64,000 bases of DNA from Nymphaea colorata (lineage: Eukaryota > Streptophyta > Magnoliopsida > Nymphaeales > Nymphaeaceae): assembly GCF_008831285.2 (NCBI RefSeq), contig NC_045150.1, forward strand, positions 4,230,001 to 4,294,000, given 5' to 3'. The notes under the pieces were generated by a model. It did no database searches. It was not told where the DNA came from and saw nothing but the letters and a program-made list of their open reading frames with translations. Position 1 is the first letter of the stretch; the number at the start of each line of letters is the position of its first letter. Below, in pieces: positions 36,501 through 43,464 of the stretch. The position numbers were made by a program, and so were the translations under genes.

Positions 36501-39500
36501 GGGGCAGTAAGTCCACAAAAAGTACTGTGATATGAGTATTTCCTGTCGCTTAGCTCCAAGAACCACGAATCCAGTCTTATGACCAGTGAAAGGATTCCAG
36601 TCGCCTTGCTTGCGAATCCTAAGGTAAAACAGGCTCTGTCATCTACACAGGCCATAGACGCACCATCCGTAGCTTATTCTTCACCTGCAACCTACGTCTC
36701 TACCGGAAACCAAACCCAAGACAACTTCAGAACCTTAGCCATTTTAGTTAAGCAAAACAATAGTCTCATCTACTTAGCAGCCCAAGAATCTGAAGTCGTA
36801 GATAGTCTTAAAAAGCTTGAAGATCAGATCGCTCAGCTTAAGTCAGAAATATCTGAGCTCCGGTCAGAGGTTAAAACATTGAAGCAAACGGAGTCGAAAG
36901 AAGACTCTCTGTTGGAAGAGATCACAGGTAAGCTCAAAAATCTGTCCATCGGCACTCCTGCTCCTCAAAAGGCAGGAAAACTCAAGGTATTTGTAGATCC
37001 CTACGATATCCTTGACGCAGAAAACAAAAAGCTTCAGAAGTAAGCTTCAATGGCTTCCCGTGACAACCGTCCTTCCATCTCGGCTACTGCTTCTACCTCT
37101 TCATCGAACACCACCGCAGAGTTCGATGACCAAATCAGGACCTACCAAGAAGGTCAACGGAGGCGTCACAACCTCCAGCGGGGCGTCAATAGAATACTCA
37201 GACGCCATCCACATAGAGAGGTACTGGAACAGCACCTCTCCCCCGAAGGAGAACTCCGGCGTACGCTACGTGACCGTGCAACCATGGTACCCGCTGAAGT
37301 TCTATACAACTCCCGGAGAGACTCTAACCAGCATAGAGTTTACCAGCACCTCTCCGAAGAGGCAATGTCTGTCCTTGACGGTCAACAGGCAGACAGACCC
37401 TTTATACAGCCAGACAGTTACCGACTTCTACAGCAAAGCGATTTTCGCTTTATTCACATTGGACTGGCACAGGTGCGGATACAGATCCTGCACCGGCAAG
37501 ACGAAGGCACCCAGGCCCTCGTCATATTCAGGGATACCCGGTGGCAAGACGATCGTCAAATCTTCGCCACAATGGAGATCGATCTATCCAGAGGATCCCA
37601 GATTACATTTATTATACCTGACACCATAATGACCGTCGGCGATTTCTACCGACATTTTCAGGTATCTATAAGAACCAGGGGTTATACCACCTGGCGAAAT
37701 GGTGAGGCCAACCTCATCATTACAAGGGGGCTCATCGGCAGATTATCCAATACCCCCAATATGCCGTTCGCCTATCAAATAAATCATGTTACGGATTATT
37801 TGGCGAGCCACGGAGTCACTGCACTCCCCGGAAGACGACGAACCACCGAAGGCCTTCAAGGCTTAGACTGGGAGATTACAAACTCCACAGTCTCCATACC
37901 CGTCGTCCCAAGAAGTCTGTCATCCCGACAATTATAGGATGGCAGAATATCCCTTCGCTTCGGCAATTACGAACAATTACCTGAATCGGCCAGCGAAGAA
38001 GAAGAAAGGCAAGAACATCTCCTTGTTCTTGTTGAAGAGAGTTCTTCAGACCCAGATGAAGAACTCGAATATCTAATGTCATGGGGCCAATCATGGGAAG
38101 AATCAGCCCCAATATACGATGCAAGTGACGAAGAAGGAGACTTCGTCAATCCCTTCGCAGAAAAGAAGGAAACACTATGCGTCTTCAAGAAGGAGGAACC
38201 AGAGGTAATTTATGATTACCCCTCTCTGAAGCCACTGAAAGAGGCTCTCCTCGCCTCATCGTTAGTAACTTCCTCCTATAATCCATCGTCCCTGGTGCCT
38301 GCTACACGTGAGGCACGGATGAATTATCCGGGCTACCCGCCATCGACTGGTGTTAATGCTCCAATTAAGCCAGATCCTTATTTTGAGCCACGGATCAAGA
38401 AGGGACTAAAATTCAAAGGGAAGGACTACAATGAACACTTCGACCTTCCCTCAGCCCACAAAGAAACAGGAGTAATCTTTGTGGCACCCTATGAGCTCGG
38501 CCGTTTTCAGGAAGTCTTTGCGAGATGGGCAGCCATCACTCGCAACCTCTGTGCCGACAAAAGTTTCTCCGATGTGCAAGCCAAAATGGAGTTTATCGAA
38601 AACTTGCTCGGAGAACGAATCTCTGATACCAAAGGAAAAAGGTAAGTGCTCTCTGAGGGTTCAACAAGGTTCAACAAGACGAAGAAAGAACTATGGGTTG
38701 TGCGGAAGCAGTTCAGGAACGGGAAAAGTCGCTGCGGTGGACGAACACTTTCACTTATAGAAGAAGATAGTAGCACACTTACAACAGACGCAAAAAGGAA
38801 AATAGGAAACTTACAGACTGACTGAAGAAAGTGTCAGGTATAATAAATGTAATCTGGGATCCTCTGGATAGATCGATCTCCATTGTGGCGAAGATTTGAC
38901 GATCGTCTTGCCACCGGGTATCCCTGAATATGACGAGGGCCTGGGTGCCTTCGTCTTGCCGGTGCAGGATCTGTATCCGCACCTGTGCCAGTCCAATGTG
39001 AATAAAGCGAAAATCGCTTTGCTGTAGAAGTCGGTAACTGTCTGGCTGTATAAAGGGTCTGTCTGCCTGTTGACCGTCAAGGACAGACACTGTAAGTCTT
39101 TAGGTAGTTGCTTCACAGATAACAGATTAACAACATAAGAAAGACTCTGAAATAGAAATATCTGGAAACATGCGATGAAGTTTGGACGCAAATGGATGAC
39201 CTACTTTGAGATGCCACTGCAAAGGAGAAGTCCTCGATGTGAAGGAAGATCCAGCAACATCTACTAGGGCAGAAAGGAAATAGAGTCCCTCACATTTATG
39301 ACCGCCACCAATCATGTTCCCAATTTGTAAGTCTTGAAAAGAACATGAACCAGGATAAAAAATGACTCTACACTGTAAGTCACTAGGTAGTTGCTTCACA
39401 GATAACAAATTAACGAGAAAACGAGGAACATATAGCATATATGTAATGGTGCCTAACTGTGGGAGATAGATATCACCGTTGCTCAAAACAGGGGACAACT

Positions 39501-42500
39501 TGCCATCAGCCATTTTGACAGACTGTGGTGTAGAGAATCCGATTAATGACGAAAAAATCTATAGTTGATTACAACAGTGCCTAGATGCTCTTGAATCAAT
39601 TATCCACATCATACCTGGGTCATTGGTAGGGGCACCAACAGAGAAGGCCGAGTTCATTACAACAGTGGTGGTAGATGTAGAGGAGGATATCTGAGCGAGA
39701 ACAAAATCATATTCATCCTTACTTAAGAGAATATGATGTGGGTATAGGAAAACAAGTAGAAGACAACCATAGATGTTGTAGCCTATGAGGTAGCTGCTTG
39801 GGACGAGGAAGACCCTTTGCCTGCAGTGGTTCTACCTCCACCACGACTTGCTGGACCAACAGAACGAAGATGAGGATGCTTGTCCCAACAACGGTTTTCT
39901 AAATGACCTAAGTTGTCACAATAGGTGCATTGAAATTTGTTGCAACCTGCACCACAGTCTGTACCACGTCCCCTATCTCAAATATAAGAACTATGGCCAC
40001 GTCCTCCTTATACCACAAGTACATAGACCGGTGTGTCATGCATAGGCCGAGAGAGAGTGACTGCAAGACGACTCAGCCTATTATATATCTCTGGTAAATC
40101 GGGAAGAACATTGCCTGTGAGAATTTGTGTCTTTGCCACAGAGTACTCTAAAGATAACTCATACAAAAATTTTGCTATCATACTGGATTCAAAGTGTGAT
40201 ATGGGCCAAGAGCTTTAACCGTTCATATGCACTAGTCAATGTAGCAAAATACTGTGACAAGTTTTGATCACCTTGTTGTATTTTGTATAATTCCTCTTCC
40301 ACTTGTATTATCTTAATAATATTAGTAACATGAGAATATGTCTTCTTCAAGAAAGACCACATATCTTTGGCCTTGGTGTAGTATGCAATTATTGAAGCTA
40401 TATGAGACTCCATGTTGTTCATAATCCATGACATAACAATGTTATTGTCTTCATCCCACGCAGCCTATTTGCCTTTTTTTCAGTAGGTCCATTTTTTTCA
40501 AGAACATATTTCTTCCTATGACCAGCCACAAACATTATGAACACCCTAGACCAGATTTTCATAATTTGAACCATTAAGTTTGATCGTGGTTCCATAAGAT
40601 AATGAGTTTTCAGCCATCTTGTATTAATTAAAACCTTCGAATTTACTACCATCATCCATAGTAAAATTTTCAATAATAAATAGTTTCATGTACAATATAT
40701 GTGTGTATAAGATGCAGCCGTCAACCACAACCAGTGTTGTACGTATCGTACGATACGGGGTCGTATCGTTTTAAATTTACGATACAGACACCACCTTGTA
40801 TCGCAAACAGATGGTGTATCATATGGGTATCGCATGTATCATGCAATACACAACCTGTATCGTACAGGGCGATGCACCCTGTATCGCACGATACATGTCT
40901 ATTTTGAAAAATATGGGGTTAAAACCACCCCTTTCCAAACTAATTTTTAAATAAAAAAGATGAAAATGAGAATGAGATGAGAAAGATTATGAATGAAGTT
41001 GTTTTGATTTGTTATTTGCATTAACATTGAACAATTTTGTCTTATGATCTGATGTATACGAAAAACTTGGCTTTTGATGTGTTATGGATCTTATGACTCC
41101 CTTATGAGTTATTATGTAGATCATCTTATAAATTATGTTTCTTGATGTCTTAGTTCATGTTGTGTTGCTATATGATATCATGACCACTTATTAATGTTTG
41201 TGAAGTAACTTCATAACTATAAATATAATAAGCCTGCCATTATGTATAACATGTTTTTTCATTAAAAAAACACATAATTTTTATTTTTCTTGATTTATCT
41301 GATCTTTCTCTATTTTTTTCTGTTCTTTTCATTTTTTTGAATTAAAAAAAAAATTTACAATACTTTACGATACGGCGTATCTATTGGCCTGACCGATACA
41401 GCTTACGATATGCTTTTTACGACTTTGACTACAACAGTGAAATATATCTCTACCGACCATGAAAATCATAAGGATATCATAGACTAGACAACAAAGAGGA
41501 ATCTGTAAATTACGTGACCTGACAAACTCTGAACAGTGGAAACAAAGAAGACAGCCGATGAATACTGTTGCCGTCGATGACTGATACTACTCCCAACTTC
41601 AATTGGTCCGCATACGACTATTAATTGAATACCTAATGACTGTTATACTCCTCCACAACACACGGCATAGGTTGCTCCACGAAAAACTAATCCAAACAAT
41701 GTCCACAAATAGATTTTATACCCACGATCAGCCGATCAACTATGCTCCACACGATCCACTTGAGGATCTGATCACGCTTTCCACATAGGTGTGATCAGGT
41801 CCTATTCTCTTACCGCCTTCCTGCTGATGGATTAAGAAGATGAAAAGAGAGAGGCGCGAGGACAGATGAAAGGAAAGGAGTCACCAGAAAAGAAGAGTTG
41901 CCGGAGAACGTACTTGGCTGCCGGCGTTAGGGAACCCTCGGTTACGACCAGAGAGAGAAAGAACATAAAACTTGATTAAAGTTACCCTAATCTCAGAGTT
42001 AAAAGAGATTAGGGTTGGCGGGAACAGGAATTACATTCAGTCCAAATAGAATAAGATAAATTCAAAAAATACACACTTCAACTTTTTAATATTTCAGAAA
42101 GACTCGAGCCAACCATCTAAGATATTTAACACATACATCGAAGGAAGACTAAAGAGACACTGGAGATTTGTAACATGTACTATTCCCAAACTTGAACCTC
42201 ATCTCATTAAGAAAGAAAATGGTGAAATTAATAATCATGAAAGAGAAGGGAGGAAGATCTAAGACCAAGGAAATGCATCACGAATAGGAGACTAGCCAAC
42301 AGACTCTTCAAAACAGTTGCCACTGTACGTAATTTTTTGCCTTAACAATAGAGAAAATCTATGAGAGATTCTTAGAAATTTTTGTCCCACCTATGTTACA
42401 CGTGCAAGTTGTGAGTATAGCACCCCCGTCACCATGATAATGGTGTAAGTGCGTTTGCCGCCTGGCCCAATTCTGTAAATGCAAGTAGGGTGCTGCTGAT

Positions 42501-43464
42501 TGCACCAACCCTTTTCTTATGTCTTAGCTACGGGTATGGGTGCCGATATGGGTACCAGTACGAAGCATTTTCAAAAAACTTGGGTACAGAATACCTCTCT
42601 CTATATATATAACACAATCATGATTTCAAAATTGATAGATGCAAACTTATAATTTTGACTAGGAAATCAAATAAAAATAATATATGAAACTTTAACCTAT
42701 GTATACACTGGAAATATGTAATTCTTATGTTTTATATGATATCAACGAATCAAACTTTGCTTTCATAGAAGTGTTAGTTGCTCTATGTGTAACTGAAAGA
42801 ATCATGTGTAGTGTTCTTTCCCCTTTCTTTAGTGAATTGTAGCCGTCCATATGTGGCTATCTACCTCTTTGAGCTGTATGCTTAAAAGTATTTGCTAATT
42901 GATTGTTTGCTAATATATATTTTCATGAACACGGATTTCAAAGGAATGTGCTGCAGAAGAATGATTAAACTGAAGTTCATTGTTGAGAGGAGGCTTTCAC
43001 AAGGGCATTAATGTTAGATGTTCTTTATTAACTGCCAATTAGTGTTAGCTTCCACCTGGAGTTGAATTTGAGAATCCTTGGTAAATGGTAGTTGTTTCTA
43101 AAAGTTACCTATTGAATGGCCGTAACTTGTCAGGTTTCATTGTTAGGTTTAGAGAGATGGAAATTGGTGTAACTTCTGGAAATGTGCCATCAAGATTTTT
43201 CTCATCACCTTTTTTTGGATGGATTTTTTTTCTGGAGTGCTCATCTATTTGCAAGTATTTATGCTCTGATTGAAAGCTGTTTACGGGCCTTATTCTTGAA
43301 GAATAACAAAAATTCAGAGAGTTGATGATATGGGGCTCATTAGAGAACATTACTGACCTTTTCTGGATCTTTGTCCAGGATTTGAAAGGGACATGTTCAA
43401 GAGGCAAAATGATAAGAAAGCAACGAAAGATGAAGCCTACCTGTGGTCCGTTGCAGACATGTGA
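11329..43464 (+). CDS. BUD13: BUD13 homolog, RES-complex pre-mRNA splicing factor
   Basis: In yeast and animals BUD13 joins Snu17/RBMX2 and Pml1/SNIP1 in the RES complex on activated spliceosomes, helping splicing and nuclear retention of unspliced mRNA. Seven coding exons fit GT/AG borders and one frame: 11329-12743, 14870-14931, 15097-15155, 23296-23399, 23980-24052, 24129-24309 and 43379-43464, summing to 1,980 nt (659 aa). The N-terminus has [11 protein letters not shown] and a lysine block. Residues about 165-430 carry more than a dozen imperfect DLSPPRK units, a phospho-Ser/Arg-like linker. The conserved C-terminal domain has [42 protein letters not shown] and [15 protein letters not shown]. 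Exon 1 holds over 70 percent of the CDS. Introns 3 and 6 are about 8.1 and 19.1 kb and full of transposons. The start is the first ATG of the frame and gives the expected family N-terminus. Confidence 0.93.
13809..14490. mobile_element. CCTAGGC-rich inverted-repeat element, Harbinger-like, in BUD13 intron 1
   Basis: Ends are exact inverted repeats, GTTGTCAAGGC at 13809-13819 and GCCTTGACAAC at 14480-14490, each flanked by TTA, the target size of PIF/Harbinger elements. Subterminal DNA is rich in CCTAGGC-type palindromes and the centre is AT-rich without coding capacity. A related partial end (GTTGTCAAAGTTGCTAGGCAC) lies outside at about 13564-13590, perhaps an earlier insertion. Superfamily is inferred from the 3-bp TTA flanks only. 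Confidence 0.6.
15765..18727. mobile_element. 2.96-kb inverted-repeat DNA element inserted in the LINE
   Basis: Perfect 14-bp inverted ends are GTAGTGTTTGATGG at 15765 and CCATCAAACACTAC ending at 18727. Subterminal regions at both sides carry GGAAATATATTTC palindromes and a CCGGAAACATATTTCC block near 18555. No transposase is visible, so it is non-autonomous. The inside contains AT-rich DNA, a GA microsatellite and a GC-rich stretch (18380-18540) with GAGGCGAGTGAGGGAAGAGG repeats. Outside the ends ATTCC and GGAAT also mirror each other, so the true ends may be a few bases further out; I could not settle the target duplication. Confidence 0.7.
18066..18240. repeat. GA-rich microsatellite cluster
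   Basis: Several GAGAGA tracts (about 18068-18090, 18139-18160 and 18171-18183), followed by a pyrimidine run at about 18206-18228, all inside the inverted-repeat element of BUD13 intron 3. Confidence 0.8.
20285..21464. mobile_element. PIF/Harbinger (Tourist-like) non-autonomous element, 1.18 kb
   Basis: Ends are GGGCCCGTTTGGTGGC at 20285 and GCATCAAACGGGCCC ending at 21465, flanked on both sides by TAA. GGGxCxGTTTGG ends with a TWA duplication are the signature of Tourist/PIF-Harbinger elements. No transposase frame is visible. Inside, next to the left end, is a CCGGAAACATCTTTCCGG palindrome much like the one near 18555, linking this element with the 15765-18727 one. The centre carries a CA/GA microsatellite and a cluster of GAGGGTTT/AAACCCTC words. 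Confidence 0.75.
20579..20667. repeat. Compound (CA)n(GA)n microsatellite
   Basis: About 24 bp of CA repeats run directly into about 66 bp of GA repeats, inside the Tourist-like element of BUD13 intron 3. Confidence 0.95.
24441..24522. repeat. Compound (CT)n(CA)n...(GA)n microsatellite, self-complementary
   Basis: CT repeats, CA repeats, a short spacer with ACACGTAG, then about 38 bp of GA repeats, at the start of BUD13 intron 6. The CT and GA arms are complementary and could pair in the transcript. Confidence 0.9.
25556..25756 (-). repeat. 3' LTR of the old Copia element
   Basis: Reading on the minus strand it starts TGTTAAATATC after the purine-rich tract and ends GTCGTAACA. It aligns along its length with 41941-42131, with small indels and substitutions, so it is clearly older than the nested Copia. 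Confidence 0.8.
26372..26649 (+). repeat. 5' LTR of the young Copia element
   Basis: 278 bp, same length as the 3' copy. It differs from it by C/T in the GGGTxTGGATCC context and A/G in CTCGxTACC. A pyrimidine-rich leader with GCC-rich repeats follows it. Confidence 0.93.
26977..30972 (+). pseudogene. Copia gag-pol polyprotein, nearly intact, one frameshift in RNase H
   Basis: From the ATG at 26977 the frame runs 1,331 codons. Domains in order: gag (about residues 20-230), zinc knuckle [14 protein letters not shown] (about 253-266), aspartic protease with DSGATHH (about 355), GAG-pre-integrase and HHCC integrase start (HERLGH about 491, CEVC), DDE integrase (D in HSDVWGP about 548, [17 protein letters not shown]), reverse transcriptase (about 944-1200, YVDDM about 1108) and the RNase H start (GYSDADWAG about 1271). 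In a G run near 30861-30866 one base appears to be missing. Beyond it RNase H continues in another frame (30939 to about 31265) while the first frame stops at 30972. The frame is also open upstream to 26608, inside the LTR and leader. Sequencing error in the homopolymer is possible. Confidence 0.92.
31268..31545 (+). repeat. 3' LTR of the young Copia element
   Basis: 278 bp, preceded by the polypurine tract and followed by the CACAG duplication. As an intact sense LTR inside a BUD13 intron it could supply a promoter or poly(A) site; the sequence alone does not show that it does. Confidence 0.93.
33079..33370. mobile_element. GGTAC/GTACC-rich inverted-repeat element, copy 2
   Basis: The left end TCACTATGGTACGTGGG and right end CCTATGTGACATAGTGA are inverted copies around TCACTATG/CATAGTGA. 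Both subterminal parts are crowded with GTACC words and the centre is AT-rich. Flanking AAGGTAG and GAGGTAG hint at a target duplication. It interrupts the integrase of the old Copia. Similar but partial material is at 195-320 and 42525-42605. Confidence 0.6.
33492..33947 (+). mobile_element. TRIM-like element (miniature LTR retrotransposon)
   Basis: Two 190-bp direct repeats, 33492-33681 and 33758-33947, start TGTAACACC and end GTTATA. They differ at about a dozen sites. Between them are only 76 bp. Just after the first repeat is a tRNA-Met-like primer site (GATATCAATGCCGG, a degraded form of the TGGTATCAGAGC type) and just before the second a purine run AAGGGGGGTGGA. That is the whole architecture of a terminal-repeat retrotransposon in miniature, with no coding capacity. 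Clean target duplications were not found. Confidence 0.75.
34557..35030 (-). pseudogene. Pararetroviral aspartic protease fragment (minus copy)
   Basis: The minus frame contains the retropepsin motif IVDTGATT near the middle and the second-half hydrophobic motif LGCNFIRS about 70 residues later, so the catalytic Asp is present. It is cut off directly after GDEITFYKN by the junction with Copia DNA, and upstream it runs into a segment with TGACGT elements. Polyprotein partners (coat protein before, RT after) are missing on both sides. Confidence 0.8.
35019..35078. promoter_or_regulatory. Tandem TGACGT elements (as-1-like), 40-bp repeat
   Basis: TGACGT at 35019 and ACGTCA at 35033 form a palindromic pair. 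The unit recurs exactly 40 bp later with TGACGT at 35059 and ACATCA at 35073. Tandem TGACG motifs bind TGA-type bZIP factors and are characteristic of caulimovirid promoters. The location inside the viral block fits a piece of intergenic promoter. Activity is inferred, not shown. Confidence 0.6.
35089..35538 (-). pseudogene. Unassigned viral ORF, minus strand
   Basis: A 149-codon frame, proline/glutamate-rich at the start, then charged and Arg-rich ([36 protein letters not shown]). Codons before the breakpoint at about 35510 come from the inverted protease copy, so the genuine part is about 140 codons, probably the end of a longer protein. I recognise no domain. It is directly followed by the TGACGT elements, which suggests, without proof, the 3' end of a viral gene just before the promoter region. 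Confidence 0.45.
35511..36073 (+). pseudogene. Pararetroviral protease fragment (plus copy) with acidic/serine tail
   Basis: This is the inverted partner of 34561-34845: it starts at CIKEQDIPA, so the DTGATT active site is absent, and carries the same LGCNFIRS half. It continues about 95 codons further than the minus copy into a tail with an acidic run, a serine run and SPSRT before the stop. A reverse transcriptase would normally follow the protease; here an intergenic region follows. Confidence 0.7.
36113..36323 (+). promoter_or_regulatory. Pararetroviral intergenic region with tRNA-Met primer site
   Basis: The region precedes the viral ORFs. It has a TATA-like CTTCTATAAGTG at about 36179-36190, a repeated GTTGAACC leader and, at 36312-36323, TGGTATCAGAGC, complementary to the 3' end of initiator tRNA-Met, where pararetroviral reverse transcription starts. 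An inverted copy lies at 38621-38830. Confidence 0.75.
36579..37043 (+). pseudogene. Small viral coiled-coil protein ORF
   Basis: 154 codons. The central third has a heptad pattern with [20 protein letters not shown], as in small virion-associated or coiled-coil proteins encoded ahead of the polyprotein in badnavirus-like genomes. The frame ends TAA, and the next ATG follows 6 bases later in the same frame, so a compact polycistronic arrangement is kept. Intact as a frame, but in an integrated and rearranged context. Confidence 0.65.
37050..37937 (+). pseudogene. Viral polyprotein N-terminal part: movement protein
   Basis: 295 codons. The region from about residue 100 to 280 has the caulimovirid/30K-type movement protein pattern, with [20 protein letters not shown], then [27 protein letters not shown] and [13 protein letters not shown]. 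These proteins form plasmodesmal tubules. The frame ends in a single TAG at 37935-37937, after which the same frame is open again to 38645. This looks like one inactivating stop in a longer polyprotein. Direct repeats of part of it occur inverted at 38835-39088. Confidence 0.8.
37938..38645 (+). pseudogene. Viral polyprotein continuation after the TAG, acidic linker, truncated
   Basis: Same frame as the movement protein. An acidic stretch ([22 protein letters not shown]) is followed by a region with Pro/Tyr-rich motifs ([10 protein letters not shown]) and a folded-looking end ([16 protein letters not shown]), which by position should lead into the coat protein. About codon 228 after the stop it breaks at 38620 into the inverted intergenic region. 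Zinc knuckle, protease and RT do not follow. Confidence 0.6.
38621..38830 (-). promoter_or_regulatory. Inverted copy of the viral intergenic region
   Basis: Reverse complement of about 36113-36323, including the TATA-like word and the primer-site core TGGTATCAGAG (minus, ending 38621). It starts next to an inverted movement protein piece and ends at the truncated polyprotein. With the plus copy it forms arms of about 210 bp around roughly 2.3 kb. Confidence 0.75.
38835..39088 (-). pseudogene. Inverted movement protein fragment
   Basis: Minus-strand reading starts [13 protein letters not shown] and runs to the FIIPD motif, matching 37365-37620 on the plus strand almost perfectly. It fuses abruptly to the inverted intergenic region at one end and to Copia DNA at the other. 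Confidence 0.8.
40736..41423. mobile_element. CGTATCG-rich non-autonomous element, copy 2
   Basis: Starts GTTGTACGTATCGTACGATA and ends CGATATGCTTTTTACGAC, the same ends as 9671-10000. It contains about 400 bp more AT-rich DNA in the middle. Inserted between the gag and 5' LTR of the old antisense Copia. Confidence 0.6.
41941..42131 (-). repeat. 5' LTR of the old Copia element
   Basis: Counterpart of the 25556-25756 repeat. The inner boundary on the minus strand lacks a clean tRNA-Met primer site, so primer-site sequence is mutated or the boundary is off by a few bases. Confidence 0.75.
42525..42605. repeat. GGTAC-rich repeat fragment, copy 3
   Basis: Words CTACGGGTATGGGTGCCGATA and GGGTACCAGTACGAAGC are the reverse-oriented vocabulary of the repeats at 195-320 and 33079-33370. 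Only one arm is recognisable. Confidence 0.4.
43379..43464 (+). CDS. BUD13: BUD13 terminal coding exon
   Basis: This 86-nt exon follows the acceptor TTTGTCCAG. It completes the glycine codon split at 24309 and encodes [12 protein letters not shown], then [10 protein letters not shown] and TGA. Its match to the C-terminal end of the BUD13 family, and the fact that exons 1-6 stop precisely where this text begins, make it the true 3' end although it lies 19 kb away. Without it, retention of intron 6 would add about ten unrelated residues and stop at 24344. Confidence 0.9.

Larger units (their letters stand above)
34561..39088. mobile_element. Endogenous pararetrovirus (Caulimoviridae, badnavirus-like), rearranged
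   Basis: Protein types in this block (movement protein, aspartic protease, small coiled-coil protein, tRNA-Met primer site in an intergenic region) are those of plant pararetroviruses. The block lies inside one copy of a duplicated segment of the old Copia, between CTCTAC (ending 34560) and ACTGTAAG (39089). Pieces occur in both orientations: protease minus 34561-35032, an unassigned ORF minus 35538-35089, protease plus 35511-36073, intergenic region and ORFs plus 36113-38620, intergenic region minus 38830-38621, movement protein minus 39088-38835. No reverse transcriptase or RNase H was found. Stops and breakpoints make it defective as it stands. Confidence 0.85.
34310..39420. repeat. Tandem duplication of a Copia segment, with the viral block in one copy
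   Basis: The Copia stretch at 34310-34560, continued after the viral block at 39089-39137, is repeated at 39138-39420 (shared words AGAAAGACTCTGAAATAGAAA, TCCTCGATGTGAAGGAAGA and TAGGTAGTTGCTTCACAGA). The repeat unit is about 290 bp. The copies differ by scattered changes, so the duplication is older than, or as old as, the viral insertion. Confidence 0.75.
25556..42131 (-). mobile_element. Old Ty1/Copia LTR retrotransposon, antisense, heavily nested
   Basis: Two diverged terminal repeats of about 195 bp (25556-25756 and 41941-42131) share GTTACGACxAGAGAGAG, GAACATAAAACTTGATTAAAG and AAGATATTTAACA. On the minus strand the internal part keeps Copia order: gag (40673-40189), a CX2CX4HX4C knuckle (about 39950-39890), protease with DSRAS in place of DSGAS/T (about 39590), GAG-pre-integrase (39513-39127), integrase (34404-33948 and 33105-32782), reverse transcriptase (32067-31771, with YVDDIVL) and RNase H (26228-25764). 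A GGGGGAG polypurine tract adjoins the 25756 LTR. Frames are broken throughout. Removing the nested insertions leaves roughly 5 kb, a normal Copia length. Target duplications are eroded. Confidence 0.85.
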
